DNA of 63,644 nucleotides from Streptomyces sp. NRRL F-5630 (lineage in GTDB: Bacteria > Actinomycetota > Actinomycetes > Streptomycetales > Streptomycetaceae). The stretch lies in NCBI RefSeq assembly GCF_000719475.1, contig NZ_JOGO01000034.1, positions 1 to 63,644 of the forward strand, written 5' to 3'. How positions within the stretch are numbered: the first letter of the stretch is position 1; each line of letters starts with the position of its first letter. Below are positions 17,429-26,774 of this stretch, piece by piece. Position numbers and translations under genes: made by a program. The notes under the pieces were generated by a model. The model did no database searches. It saw only the letters and a program-made list of their open reading frames with translations, and was not told where the DNA came from.

Positions 17429-19275
17429 TACGCACGCACCGACCTGATCTTGTCGCCGACATCGATCATGAGCTTTCGCATGACGTTGCCCACCAGTACC
17501 TGGATCTCGTCGTCCTTGTTCGACGAGTCAGCCAGCTCAGCCAGGGACCCACTCAGGCCGCGGATCTCTGCCTCGTGCTGCACCTCACTGCGCAGGCCTG
17601 CGGCCCATCTCGTCAACAACTCAAAACGCAAAAGGTCCGCTTCCACCGAGACTGCGCCCTGGTCAGGGGCGACGGCTGGGATGCGGATGTAGATGGCCCG
17701 GTTGAGCCACTCAACCGCGTTCCGCATCTCGGGGGTGGTACTCGTACCGGCTTCTCTCTGCCACTGGGTGACCTGGTCGACCACCTCAACGCCCTTGCTG
17801 GGCACTCGCCGGGAGATCACGGCCGCGCGGGCGCGGTGCGTGAAAAAGGCGGGGTCAAGCACGAAGAAGTCGGGGTTGCTCGCTGCCCGGTGGATACCCT
17901 GAACGGCCTCCAGACCCTTGAGGAATCGGTCTCGCACTCTGGTGTCTGCCGGGTCCCGGTTCTCGTCCTGGATGCGCACGAAGTCGTCGCCGGCCTGCAG
18001 GCCCAGGCGGGCGAAACGGTCCGTTTCGTCGTCACTGTCGAAGAAGTCGGCCCTCCGCAGGAAGGTGTACAGCCCCCGCAACTGTTCGGCCTGCTTCTGG
18101 GCGTCCCGATTCGTGCGGACCTTCTGCAGGTAGCTGCTGGCATCAGCGGGAGGGAAGTCGCCCGCCCTATCCGGGTCCAGCCGGTCGTCGACCTGGCGAC
18201 GGGAGACCCGGCCGGGGTCCAGCTTCCGCAGCGCGAAGAAAGCAGGGACCAGATGACGCTGTTGCTGACTCAACCGGTCGCCGAAGAGCGCTTGGTGGTA
18301 CAGGTAGGGAGCTTGCCACTGCCGGTTCGAGTGCGACCGCTGGTACCTGTCGTGGACGTCATCGCAGGACAGGCCCCCGGTGAGCGTGTAGCTAGTCACC
18401 GACAGCGCCTGACGTGTTGTAATGACGGCCCCGGTCCGCTCGGCCGCAGCGAAAATGTCACGGATCGCGGCCCGGCGCTGAGGCCCCCGCATAGGATCAC
18501 TCAGTTCGTTGCGGTTGGCCAGGATCGGGCAGACCTCGCGCGCATCACAGCTCTCGCACCGCTTCCACCGCGACGACTGGGTGGTCGTCCACTGCCTCAG
18601 GACCCAAGGGATGAGCCCGCCATTGGAGCTGTCGGCTGCTACAGACTGGTAGTTGAGGTTGATCACGATGACTGCGCCGAGAGGATCACTGACCTGCCCG
18701 CGAACTATGCCATCCGTCAGGGTCTGCACCAGGATCCTGGCACGTCCGGTTCCGGATTCGCCGAAGTCGTCGTCCTCGGCAACGCACTTGCGCAGTTGGC
18801 CCTCGTTCGCGCAGATGATCGCGATGCCTTCGTCCGGAGGGTCGAGAAGCTTCACGAGCGTGCGAGCACCGGCCTGGGGGGTGAGCTCACTCAGATCGCT
18901 GAGGATGTACAGCGGGCGGCCGCTGCGGGTTCGGCCGACAGGTCGGCTCGCCCCTTTCGCCTCGGACAGCGCGTGGAAGACCGCCTTCCGGACGTCTGCC
19001 GTGATCGGCTCATCGCCGGCCCGCAATTTGGCTAGAAGGCTGGCACACAGGCTCGTCTTACCGTGCCCAGCGTCTCCGGTGAGGACGATGGTCCTCGTGG
19101 TCGGTCGCTCGATCGCACCCAGCAGGTATTCCAGCGTCACAACGGGGAACTGCGGTTGCGTCCAGTCTGCCTGCGACTCGTAGACCATCTCAGAGGCGTC
19201 GACATGGAACGGCTGGTACCGGCGTATCCGTTGGACGTGCTTGTTGACCTCTAGCGGCATGCTGCTGTCCTTCAT
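17428..19275 (-). CDS. dptF: DptF-like P-loop ATPase (restriction module)
   Basis: The product is 615 aa from an ATG at 19275 (a second ATG at 19260 is possible). Walker A is GDAGHGKT at residues 67-74, and a LYILSDLSEL strand may serve as Walker B. A cysteine cluster C240-x2-C243-x5-C249 (CESCDAREVCP) looks zinc-binding. The rest is helical. Size, the GxAGHGK loop and first place in a three-gene operon ending in a giant FtsK-like ATPase fit DptF (DndF). It is divergent from the cytosine methyltransferase gene across 364 bp, so both may share regulation. No phosphorothioation genes (dndBCDE, sspBCD) are present in the window, which is the odd point. Confidence 0.58.
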   Translation of the reverse strand: MKDSSMPLEVNKHVQRIRRYQPFHVDASEMVYESQADWTQPQFPVVTLEYLLGAIERPTTRTIVLTGDAGHGKTSLCASLLAKLRAGDEPITADVRKAVFHALSEAKGASRPVGRTRSGRPLYILSDLSELTPQAGARTLVKLLDPPDEGIAIICANEGQLRKCVAEDDDFGESGTGRARILVQTLTDGIVRGQVSDPLGAVIVINLNYQSVAADSSNGGLIPWVLRQWTTTQSSRWKRCESCDAREVCPILANRNELSDPMRGPQRRAAIRDIFAAAERTGAVITTRQALSVTSYTLTGGLSCDDVHDRYQRSHSNRQWQAPYLYHQALFGDRLSQQQRHLVPAFFALRKLDPGRVSRRQVDDRLDPDRAGDFPPADASSYLQKVRTNRDAQKQAEQLRGLYTFLRRADFFDSDDETDRFARLGLQAGDDFVRIQDENRDPADTRVRDRFLKGLEAVQGIHRAASNPDFFVLDPAFFTHRARAAVISRRVPSKGVEVVDQVTQWQREAGTSTTPEMRNAVEWLNRAIYIRIPAVAPDQGAVSVEADLLRFELLTRWAAGLRSEVQHEAEIRGLSGSLAELADSSNKDDEIQVLVGNVMRKLMIDVGDKIRSVRA

Positions 19276-19639
19276 CGAACGACCCTGGAGCGCGGCAGAA
19301 TTTTAGCTGCCAGTGCCCCATGCGGTAGATCTATTCCCCAACTCGGCTCGCAAGCGCGCCGGCTCGCCGCGCGCGTGGCTGTACCGCAGGCTTTGAGGGC
19401 CGATGAGTCAGACGCTCGCCGCTGCGGGCGCACGATGCGATCTGTGATCGCATTGCAGAGGCGCGGGATGCCAGCTTGTCCGGACTGTAGAGGTGAGTCA
19501 GCCGCAGGGGCAGCGGCCGTCGTCGGACCTGCCCAAGGCCTGCGGCGCCCGAAGGCTGGCCATAGAACCGTCGTGGTCGGCGCGCCAGACGGTACGCGGG
19601 GGCCGGTCTGCAGCATGTGATCACCCTTGATCGAGTAGG
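19276..19639. promoter_or_regulatory. divergent promoter region between dptF-like and dcm-like genes
   Basis: This 364-bp spacer separates two start codons facing apart, so it must contain promoters for the DptFGH-like operon and the methyltransferase. No Shine-Dalgarno-led small frame stands out. Methylation of sites here could in principle autoregulate both, but no repeated motif supports that. Confidence 0.45.
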
Positions 19640-20908
19640 ATGACCGCTCGTTCCGGCGAATCTTCAAGCGAGTGCACATGGGGGTCACACGTGGGTGAGC
19701 GACACCCCTTGCGGGCCAAGCGGCGGCCGAAATTCGAGGACGGGGCCGGCCCTCTGCGAGTCGTGGACCTCTTCGCCGGCTGTGGTGGCCTCACCCTGGG
19801 CGTCGCCCAGGCAGCACACAAGCATGGCGTTTCGCTCAATGTTCGTCTTGCGGTTGATTTTGAGGCGGCGCCCACCAAGGTCTTCAAGGAGAATTTCCCT
19901 AAGGCCAACGTCCAACAGGGGGCAGTCGAGTATTTTTTCGACGGCGACCTTGGAGCCTCTTTGACCGCTCAGGAAAAAGAAACCCTCTCCACGGTGGGCG
20001 AGGTGGACCTCCTGATCGGAGGCCCCCCATGCCAGGGGCATAGCAATCTCAACAACCACACCCGCCGCGACGACCCAAAAAACCGGCTGTATCTGCGCAT
20101 GGCTCGTGCCGCAGAAGTCTTGCGGCCCAGCGTGGTCGTGATTGAAAATGTACTGGCAGTTGTCAATGACAAGCAACAGGTCGTCTCCCGCGCCATCGTC
20201 CATCTCAGGAAACTCGGATACGACGTCGCTACTAGCCGTATCGACCTCCTCAAGCTCGGGGTAGCTCAGACCCGCAAACGCCACATACTGCTGGCCATCC
20301 GTGAAGACGCAATGCCTTTCGGCTATTCGGCTGCCGAATTGCTGAAGATCGAAAACCATAATAGCGCACCGCATGACCTGAATTGGGCTATCGGCGACCT
20401 GCTCGGCGTTTCGGCCAAGTCATTCTTCGATGAAGCAGCCGTACCCAATGCGGAAAATCAGCGACGCATGAACTATCTCTTCGAGAATGACGCACACAAT
20501 CTGCCGAACGAAGAGCGCCCCGAATGCCACCAGGGCCAACATAACTATGCCTCAATGTATGGCCGTCTCTGGTGGGACCGCCCCTCTCAAACCATCACCA
20601 GCGGTTTCGCGACGATGGGGCGCGGACGCTTCGTCCACCCGGCCGTTCCTCGCTGCCTCACCGCGCATGAAGCCGCACGCATCCAAGGCTTCCCTGACTA
20701 TTTCAGAATAGTCGACGAAAGAGCCAAGCCTCGCTACGAGCTGACTCGCACGGAGGTTCAGGTCATCATCGGCAATGCTGTTCCCCCACCGCTGGCCGAG
20801 GCTCTGACCTCCAGGCTCTTCGACGCTGATGTTCTGCAGGTGCGGGACGACACCTCTCGGGGGTTCGACGACGACTTCGCAGCCCCTGCTGTGGGCCTCG
20901 CTTGCTGA
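19640..20908 (+). CDS. C5-cytosine DNA methyltransferase (Dcm-like)
   Basis: The product is 422 aa, starting at the ATG at 19640. Canonical motifs appear in order: I DLFAGCGGLTLG (about residue 43), IV GGPPCQGHS with the catalytic cysteine near 131, VI VVIENV, VIII QTRKRH, IX RPSQTITSGF and X IIGNAVPPPLAEAL. It methylates cytosine at C5 using S-adenosylmethionine; the target lies in the variable region between VIII and IX (about 230-310) and cannot be read. A Vsr endonuclease gene on the same element supports 5-methylcytosine production. Codon use is markedly more A/T-rich than the neighbouring biosynthetic genes, pointing to separate acquisition. It may mark self DNA for the adjacent DptFGH-like module (hypothesis). 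Confidence 0.95.
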   Translation: MTARSGESSSECTWGSHVGERHPLRAKRRPKFEDGAGPLRVVDLFAGCGGLTLGVAQAAHKHGVSLNVRLAVDFEAAPTKVFKENFPKANVQQGAVEYFFDGDLGASLTAQEKETLSTVGEVDLLIGGPPCQGHSNLNNHTRRDDPKNRLYLRMARAAEVLRPSVVVIENVLAVVNDKQQVVSRAIVHLRKLGYDVATSRIDLLKLGVAQTRKRHILLAIREDAMPFGYSAAELLKIENHNSAPHDLNWAIGDLLGVSAKSFFDEAAVPNAENQRRMNYLFENDAHNLPNEERPECHQGQHNYASMYGRLWWDRPSQTITSGFATMGRGRFVHPAVPRCLTAHEAARIQGFPDYFRIVDERAKPRYELTRTEVQVIIGNAVPPPLAEALTSRLFDADVLQVRDDTSRGFDDDFAAPAVGLAC

Positions 20909-21184
20909 GGCTCCAGCAGCCAAAGGGCATGCCCGGAACCTCGACTGGTCTCATGTACTAGAGGGGCTGTACGACCGCCGGGCAGCACACGTGGGCCGGG
21001 TGGCTAATTGCCTGTATGGGCACTGATACTCCGCTCGCTCTCCGGGGCCGCGTCCTTCTTGGCGGGGGGCACACACCTACACTGGAATGCGACAGCAAGG
21101 AGGAGTACCGGGTCGGCCGAAAGCCATTAGGCAAACGACGCGAGTAGGCACAGGTGTGGCTCCATCCCCAGTACCCTGGCTCCC

Positions 21185-22609
21185 ATGTCCACTACCCCGC
21201 TCCGTGTCCGTTTCGCTCCTTCCCCCACGGGGATGTTTCACGTTGGTGGGGCGCGGTCCGCGCTCTACAACTGGGCCGTGGCGCGACAGTCCGGGGGGAC
21301 GTTCGTTCTGCGGATCGAGGACACGGACGCGGCGCGGAACAAGCCGGAGTGGATCGACGGGATAGTGAGCGCGCTCGCGGCGATCGGGATTCACGGGGAG
21401 GACCCGGCTTTCGAGGGGCCGTACTTCCAGTCGCAGAACGCGGAGCGGCACCGGGAGGCGGGGCTGCGGCTGTTCGCCGAGGGGCGCGCGTACTACTGCG
21501 ACTGCACGCGGGAGCAGTTGAAGGAGCGGACGGGCTCCGAGCACCTCGGGTACGACGGCTTCTGCCGGGACCGTGGGTTGCGGTACGAGGAGGGGCGGGC
21601 GCTGCGATTCCGGACGCCCGACGAGGGGGAGACCGTCGTGGTCGACCTCGTGCGCGGGGAGCCGGCCTTCCCCAACAGCGCCATCGAGGACTTCGTGATC
21701 GCGCGCGGGGACGGGTCACCGGTCTTCCTGATCGCCAACGTCGTGGACGACCTCGACGAGGGCATCACGATGGTCATCCGCGGCGAGGAGCACCTCTCGA
21801 ACACGCCGAAGCAGCAGTTGCTGTGGGAGGCGCTGGGGGCGCAGCCGCCGACGTGGGCGCACCTGCCGGTGATCGTGAACGAGAAGCGGCAGAAGCTCTC
21901 CAAGCGCCGCGACAAGGTCGCGCTGGAGGACTACCTCGCCGAGGGCTTCCTGCCCGAGGCGATGGTCAACTACCTCATGCTGCTGGGCTGGGGCCCCGGC
22001 GGGGACCGGGAGATCATGCCGTACGAGGAACTGGAGCGGCTCTTCCGGATCGAGGACGTCAACACCGCGCCCGCGTTCTTCGACGTGAAGAAGCTGACGG
22101 CGTTCAACGGGGACTACATCCGCGCGCTGTCGCCGGAGCGGTTCGCCGCCGCGTGCGCTCCGTGGCTCGTCGCCCCGTACGCGCCGTGGCGTCCGGAGAC
22201 GTTCGACAAGGACGTCTTCGAGGCCGCCGCTCCCCTGGCGCAGACACGAGTGGCCGTGCTCTCCGAGATCACCAACAACGTGGACTTCCTGTTCCTCGAC
22301 GAGCCGGTCGAGGACGAGGCGTCGTGGAACAAGGCGATGAAGCCGGGGGCCGCTGACATCCTCACCGGCGCGCGCGCCGAGCTGGCCGCGCTCGCGGACT
22401 GGAAGGCGGACGAGCTGAAGGCCGTCGTGCTCGCTGTGGGCGAGAAGCACGGGCTCACGCTCGGCAAGGCCCAGGCCCCGATCCGCGTCGCGGTCACCGG
22501 GCGGACCATCGGGCTCCCGCTCTTCGAGTCGATGGAGTTGCTCGGCCGCGAGCGCGTGCTCGCCCGCCTGGACGCGGCGGCCGGGAAGCTGGCCGCCGCG
22601 CAGGCGTAG
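21185..22609 (+). CDS. gltX: glutamyl-tRNA synthetase (second-copy type)
   Basis: The product is 474 aa from an ATG at 21185. The class I signature reads HVGG at residues 19-22 (within [18 protein letters not shown]), and the KMSKS loop is KLSKR at 237-241. A CDCTRE segment with a later FC suggests the zinc site seen in bacterial GluRS. The anticodon-binding C-terminal domain is present, so it is a full enzyme charging tRNA(Glu). A housekeeping gltX should exist elsewhere in the genome. Its place beside a biosynthetic cluster suggests either a resistant target copy or supply of Glu-tRNA to a tRNA-dependent biosynthetic step. It converges with the nine-gene leftward operon. The 276 bp upstream hold no evident gene. 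Confidence 0.92.
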   Translation: MSTTPLRVRFAPSPTGMFHVGGARSALYNWAVARQSGGTFVLRIEDTDAARNKPEWIDGIVSALAAIGIHGEDPAFEGPYFQSQNAERHREAGLRLFAEGRAYYCDCTREQLKERTGSEHLGYDGFCRDRGLRYEEGRALRFRTPDEGETVVVDLVRGEPAFPNSAIEDFVIARGDGSPVFLIANVVDDLDEGITMVIRGEEHLSNTPKQQLLWEALGAQPPTWAHLPVIVNEKRQKLSKRRDKVALEDYLAEGFLPEAMVNYLMLLGWGPGGDREIMPYEELERLFRIEDVNTAPAFFDVKKLTAFNGDYIRALSPERFAAACAPWLVAPYAPWRPETFDKDVFEAAAPLAQTRVAVLSEITNNVDFLFLDEPVEDEASWNKAMKPGAADILTGARAELAALADWKADELKAVVLAVGEKHGLTLGKAQAPIRVAVTGRTIGLPLFESMELLGRERVLARLDAAAGKLAAAQA

Positions 22610-22644
22610 CCGTACGAACGTCGCCGCGCAGGCATAGCCGTACG
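22595..22644. repeat. 22-bp direct repeat duplicating the gltX terminus
   Basis: The sequence at 22595-22616, which spans the gltX stop codon, recurs at 22623-22644 with one mismatch and a 28-bp period, recreating a second in-phase TAG. It looks like a small slippage duplication in the narrow gap between two converging genes. Confidence 0.7.
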
Positions 22645-22655
22645 CGCCTCGCCGC

Positions 22656-23642
22656 TCAGCCGGTCTTCGCGAGGAGGTCGGTCCACGCGGCGGCGAAGTA
22701 CGGGCGGTCGAAGCGGGCCAGGGCCTCGTACGCGACCTTCGCCTCGTCGGCCGGCGCCTCCGCCCGTTCCCGTACCTGCGCCGCGAGCCCACCGAGGTCC
22801 GGGGCCGGCTGGCCGGTGAGCGTCGCGAGGTCGCCCAGGCCCGCCACCGGGCGGATCAGGCACGGGAGCCCGAGGAGCAGGGCCTCGGCCGCGCAGCGGC
22901 TCCAGCCCTCCCGCATCCGTGGGGCGAAGACGCCCACGTCGCAGGCGCGGAGCAGGCGCAAGTACCGCGCGCGTGCGACGTCGTAGTGCGCGCTGTCCAG
23001 GCCGATGGTGTTGCTGCCGCTCGTGATCAGCCGTACTCCGGGGGCGCCCGCGAGCGCGCCAGCGACCTCGTCGGCGCCCTTCCAGTGCACCGCCTTGCCC
23101 CCGTACACGGCGAGCGTGTCCGGGGGCAGGCCGAACTCGGCGCGGCACGCGGCGCGGTCAGCGGCCCTGGCGCGGTCGATCTCGGTCATGTCGAAGGCGT
23201 TGTGGATGACCCGTACGTCACCGACGCCGCGAGCGCGGAGGAAGTCCGCCCAGTACGGGGCCACGCACACCACGGCCGCGCACTGCGGCAGCAACCCGAA
23301 CAGGCGCTCCCAGAGGAGGGCTTCGACCGGTGCCGAGTCGTGTTGCAGCGGCTCGTAGTGGTGGAGGACGAATACCGTTCGCGCCCGCATCCGCGGCGTG
23401 AAGAGCAACAGGCTCAGGTCGTCCCACACGAACACGCCCGGTGCCGCGCCCAGCGCCCGCACCGTCGGGGCGAGGCGCGTGAGGTGGCGGAGCTTGCGCC
23501 AGCGGCGGACGCGGTAGGTGCGCTTGTGGTCGGGGACCGTGCGCCACTCCACCTCGGCCGAGGTGACCTCGTGGAGCATCCGGAGGTAGGCCCGGCCGCC
23601 CGTGCGGCCGACCGGTTCCATCGAGTACGCGATCCGTCTCAC
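22656..23642 (-). CDS. GT4-like glycosyltransferase (last gene of the cluster operon)
   Basis: A GTG at 23642 overlaps the upstream stop (GTGA) and gives 328 aa. A N-terminal RIAYSMEPVGRTGG nucleotide-fold opening, the mid-protein VRVIHNAFD segment and the acceptor/donor block WSRCAAEALLLGLPCLIRP with its E-x7-E-like glutamate indicate a GT-B retaining glycosyltransferase of the GT4 class. It should transfer a sugar from an activated nucleotide donor; donor and acceptor are unknown. It is one of two glycosyltransferases in the same operon, so the product may carry two sugars or a disaccharide. Confidence 0.75.
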   Translation of the reverse strand: MRRIAYSMEPVGRTGGRAYLRMLHEVTSAEVEWRTVPDHKRTYRVRRWRKLRHLTRLAPTVRALGAAPGVFVWDDLSLLLFTPRMRARTVFVLHHYEPLQHDSAPVEALLWERLFGLLPQCAAVVCVAPYWADFLRARGVGDVRVIHNAFDMTEIDRARAADRAACRAEFGLPPDTLAVYGGKAVHWKGADEVAGALAGAPGVRLITSGSNTIGLDSAHYDVARARYLRLLRACDVGVFAPRMREGWSRCAAEALLLGLPCLIRPVAGLGDLATLTGQPAPDLGGLAAQVRERAEAPADEAKVAYEALARFDRPYFAAAWTDLLAKTG

Positions 23643-24256
23643 GGGCGGGGCTCCTGTCGGTGTCTGTCGTACTCGGCGTGGAGCAGCGTGCGCAGTGCCG
23701 CCAGGTGCGGAGTGCGGTCGGCGGCCTCGTCCGCGAGCGGGAGGTAGAAGTCCCGCAGGCTGCGGAGGAAGCGCTCGCGGCGGGCGGAGCCCGGAACGAG
23801 ATCTCGCAGGTTGTTTGCGCGGTCCGCGAGGCGGACGAGGAGGAGCCCGGGAGGCAGCCCGGCCTGCTTCGCGCGCCAGCCGAGTTCGTCCCCCGAGCAC
23901 TTGGGGCGCTCTTGGAGGCGGTGGTCGGGAGTCATCGCCCGCAGGCGGGTGGTGAAGTCGGCGCCGAGGTGCCAGGCGAGCAGTTCCGACGACTCCGGCG
24001 CCACCTCCAGGGCGTCGTGGAGGAGGGCGAGAACGAGGGTGTCGGCGTCGTCCGCCCCGATCTCGTCCCGCAGGACCGCGACGACGCCGAGCGGGTGTTC
24101 CAGGTACGGGGTCCCCTGGTCGCGTACGTGGCCGTCGTACACGATCAGCGCGAGCCGAGCGGCCACTTCGGCGCGGCTTTGCTCCGCCTCAGACCACGAC
24201 TCCGCGCCGAGGACGGTCAGGACGTGGTCCAGGTCGATGGCTGTCATCCGCTTCAC
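23639..24256 (-). CDS. HD-domain protein (RelA/SpoT-hydrolase-like)
   Basis: Starting at a GTG (24256) that overlaps the carbamoyltransferase stop in GTGA, the product is 205 aa. Key residues fit an HD phosphohydrolase: RLALIVYDGHVRDQGTPYLEHPL (metal-binding His), ALLHDALE (HD pair), then LVRLADRANNLRD (aspartate), the order seen in the hydrolase domain of RelA/SpoT. It could cleave a phosphate ester or (p)ppGpp-like nucleotide; within this operon removal of phosphate from a biosynthetic intermediate is plausible. It overlaps neighbours on both sides, so it is firmly part of the operon. Confidence 0.75.
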   Translation of the reverse strand: MKRMTAIDLDHVLTVLGAESWSEAEQSRAEVAARLALIVYDGHVRDQGTPYLEHPLGVVAVLRDEIGADDADTLVLALLHDALEVAPESSELLAWHLGADFTTRLRAMTPDHRLQERPKCSGDELGWRAKQAGLPPGLLLVRLADRANNLRDLVPGSARRERFLRSLRDFYLPLADEAADRTPHLAALRTLLHAEYDRHRQEPRP

Positions 24257-25953
24257 CTCGGCCGCGAAGCCGTGCCGCGCGGGTCCGGGACGTGGTCGGC
24301 GAGGAGCAGCGTGTCCCCCACCGCCAGGGCGTCGAGCCCCAGTTCCGTGCCCGCCGCCATCGCGTCCCCGGCGGTGCGCACGATCGGGGCGCCCTTGCGG
24401 TTGAAGGAGGTGTTGAGCAGGAGCGGGATGCCTGTGCGCTCGTGGAACGCTTCCAGGAGTTCGCGCAGGCCGACGTGGCCCGGGGCGACGGACTGGACGC
24501 GCGCCGTGCCGTCGTGGTGCGTGACGGCCGCGAGGCGATCGGCTCGGCAACGGCGTACGCGCGCGACCCGGTTCATGAAGGGGTCGCCCTCCGACATGAA
24601 CCACTCCGGTACGTGCTCGGCGAGGACGGCCGGGGCGAAGGGGCGGTAGGCGGCCCGCTGCTTGATCGCGTTGAGCCGGTCCCTCATGGCGGCGCGGCCG
24701 GGGTTGGCGAGGATCGAGCGGTGGCCGAGGGCGCGCGGGCCGAATTCGAGACGCCCCCGCACCCACCCCACGATGCGGTGGTCGGCGAGCAGCGCGGCGA
24801 CCGCAGAACTCAACTCCCCGACCGGTACGGCCCGGTAGCCCTTCGGTACGGGGATCGCGGCCGGGCCGCCCGGCTCCGGGCCCCAATCCGCGTCCACCGG
24901 TACCGGAAGCAGCTCCTGCCCGAACTGGTAGTGCCACCCGTACAGCGCCGCTCCCACCGCCGTGCCCGCGTCGTGCGGCGCGGGAGCGACGAACAGCGTG
25001 GCGAAGCCGCTGTCGAGGGCGAGGTGGCCGTTGAGGTGCGAGTTGAGCGCGCACCCGCCGGAGAAGACGAGCGCCGGGGCGCCCGTGAGCTGTCGGAGGT
25101 GGCGGGCCACGTGAACGACCGACTCCGCGAAGACTTCCTGCACGGCGGCGGCGAGGTCGGCGCGCTTGTGCTCCGGCTGATCCGAGGCGTTGCGAGCGGT
25201 CCAGGCGCGACCGTCCAGGAGCAGCGGGGTGTCGCGGTCCGCCGAGCCCCACGGGTGGGCGATGCGTACGTCCCCGTCGTCGCCGAGCCGTACGAGTTCG
25301 CGTAAGCGCTCCCCGTACCGCTGCGGGTCGCCGTACGCGGCCAGCGCCATCATGCTGCCCTCGGGCTCGTCGCCCGGCGGGATCACGCGCTGGGCGAGGT
25401 TCCGGTAGAAGTGGCCGAGCGAGGAGTGGACGCGGCGCGGGCCCGGGAGGATGGTCGGCATGGCCTGGTGCACGCGGTCGACGCGGTCGGGCCGCAGGTC
25501 GTATCCCGTAACACGCTCACGGCCAGGGCCGAAGTCCGAGCCGAGGGACGAGCCGCCCGCGTCGATGACGAGCCCTGCGGCGTGCTCGTGGCCGGAGAGC
25601 AGGTAGCCGGAGAGGACGTGGGCGGTGTGGTGGGAGAGGAGGCGGAGGCGTTCGCCGAGCGGGGCGGGAAGGAGGGCGGCGAGTTCGTCGCGCTCCTCGG
25701 CCAGCCACCCGCCGGCCGCCGGGCTCGGGCGCATGGACGCGGCCCACACGGCGTCCACCTCTCCCGGCGCGAGACCGGCGGCCTCCAGGCACCACCGCAG
25801 GGCGCGCGCCGGGGCGGCGAGCGTGCCCTTGCGGACGGGGGGATGGTGCTTGATGCCGCTCCAGCGTTCTTCTTCGGCGGCGTGGAGGCGGCCGTCGACG
25901 ACCAAGGCGGCGCTCGTGTCGTGGTGGAAGTTGAGTCCGAGGACTGCGGGCAT
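24253..25953 (-). CDS. NodU/TobZ-type O-carbamoyltransferase
   Basis: The product is 566 aa from an ATG at 25953. The N-terminal Kae1-like domain opens with GLNFHHDTSAALV and carries the Fe-binding type motif SHHTAH at 107-112. Further blocks are FSGGCALNSHLNG, APAPHDAGTAVG, FGPRALGHRSILANP and FNRKGAPIV, all diagnostic of the family. These enzymes use carbamoyl phosphate and ATP to form carbamoyl adenylate, then carbamoylate a hydroxyl of a sugar or antibiotic, as in tobramycin, novobiocin, cephamycin or Nod factor. The length is normal. This is the strongest single sign that the operon makes a decorated natural product. Confidence 0.93.
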   Translation of the reverse strand: MPAVLGLNFHHDTSAALVVDGRLHAAEEERWSGIKHHPPVRKGTLAAPARALRWCLEAAGLAPGEVDAVWAASMRPSPAAGGWLAEERDELAALLPAPLGERLRLLSHHTAHVLSGYLLSGHEHAAGLVIDAGGSSLGSDFGPGRERVTGYDLRPDRVDRVHQAMPTILPGPRRVHSSLGHFYRNLAQRVIPPGDEPEGSMMALAAYGDPQRYGERLRELVRLGDDGDVRIAHPWGSADRDTPLLLDGRAWTARNASDQPEHKRADLAAAVQEVFAESVVHVARHLRQLTGAPALVFSGGCALNSHLNGHLALDSGFATLFVAPAPHDAGTAVGAALYGWHYQFGQELLPVPVDADWGPEPGGPAAIPVPKGYRAVPVGELSSAVAALLADHRIVGWVRGRLEFGPRALGHRSILANPGRAAMRDRLNAIKQRAAYRPFAPAVLAEHVPEWFMSEGDPFMNRVARVRRCRADRLAAVTHHDGTARVQSVAPGHVGLRELLEAFHERTGIPLLLNTSFNRKGAPIVRTAGDAMAAGTELGLDALAVGDTLLLADHVPDPRGTASRPR

Positions 25954-25970
25954 GGGGGTGTTCCTCCGGT

Positions 25971-26774
25971 TCAGGTACGGGCGGGGAGCGCTGCGGCGCC
26001 GGAGTCGGTGTACTCGTGGCAGCGGAGGCAGAAGCGGTAGTGCTCGCCGCGCGGCGCGAAGACCTTCGCGGCGAAGTCCTCGTCCCAGACGCTGAACTCG
26101 CTGTCCTCCTTCGCCATGGCGTTGAAGCAGCGGTAGCAGGAACCGTCCATCTCGATCATGAGGTGCTGGTCGAGGTAGCGGTCGCAGAGCCCGCGCAGCT
26201 CGTTCGCGGGCTGGCCGACGTCGATGTGGTGCACGTGGTTCGTCACGTGGACGGCGCCGTACGTCGCGCACAGCCGCGCGAGCGCCGCGCACCGGGTCTC
26301 GCTGATGCCCTCCAGCACGCTGTTGACGACCACCGTCTTCCCGGCCTCGCGGAGACGGGGCACGACGGCGTGCACCTCGTCGTAGTTCCCGTGCTCGTCG
26401 TCGCAACCGATGAGGACCTGGTCGTACGCGCGGAGGGTGGCGGTCATGATCCGCTTGTTGCGGGCCAGAGTCAGGGCGTTCGTGCCCAGGACCATGACCT
26501 TGTCGGGCAGGCGGGTGCGGGCCGCGTCGCTGAGGGCGGGGAAGTCGCGGTGGACGGTCGGCTCGCCGCCGTTGATGTGCAACTGGCGGAAGGGGACGGT
26601 CTCCAGCCTGGTCAGGACGGTCGAGAACAGCTCCGGGGGCATGTTCTCGCCGTGGGCGCCGTCGGCGAAGATGCAGAAGTCGCAGGACCTGTTGCACTTC
26701 GTCGTGATCTTGATCTTCGCCGTCTTCAGGACGCGGGGCGGGTGCGTACGGGGGTGCGGGACGAGGGCGGGCAT
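25971..26774 (-). CDS. radical SAM enzyme (twitch/SPASM-like C-terminus)
   Basis: The product is 267 aa from an ATG at 26774. The cluster-binding motif C27-x3-C31-x2-C34 lies in TTKCNRSCDFCIFADG, followed by the S-adenosylmethionine contact HINGGEPTVHRD. Extra cysteines near the end (CYRCFNAM and FCLRC) suggest an auxiliary iron-sulfur cluster of a short SPASM/twitch domain. Radical SAM enzymes start difficult C-H chemistry such as epimerisation, C-C bond formation or dehydrogenation; the substrate is unknown. Its start overlaps the 3' end of the nucleotidyltransferase-like gene by 49 bp, so translation is coupled. It is one of two radical SAM genes in the operon. Confidence 0.85.
   Translation of the reverse strand: MPALVPHPRTHPPRVLKTAKIKITTKCNRSCDFCIFADGAHGENMPPELFSTVLTRLETVPFRQLHINGGEPTVHRDFPALSDAARTRLPDKVMVLGTNALTLARNKRIMTATLRAYDQVLIGCDDEHGNYDEVHAVVPRLREAGKTVVVNSVLEGISETRCAALARLCATYGAVHVTNHVHHIDVGQPANELRGLCDRYLDQHLMIEMDGSCYRCFNAMAKEDSEFSVWDEDFAAKVFAPRGEHYRFCLRCHEYTDSGAAALPART

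Noticed and set aside
5824..20908. A DISARM, BREX or Zorya system.
   Set aside because: None of the required core genes (drmABC helicase/DUF1998 genes, pglZ/brxC, zorAB) are present, although methylases are.
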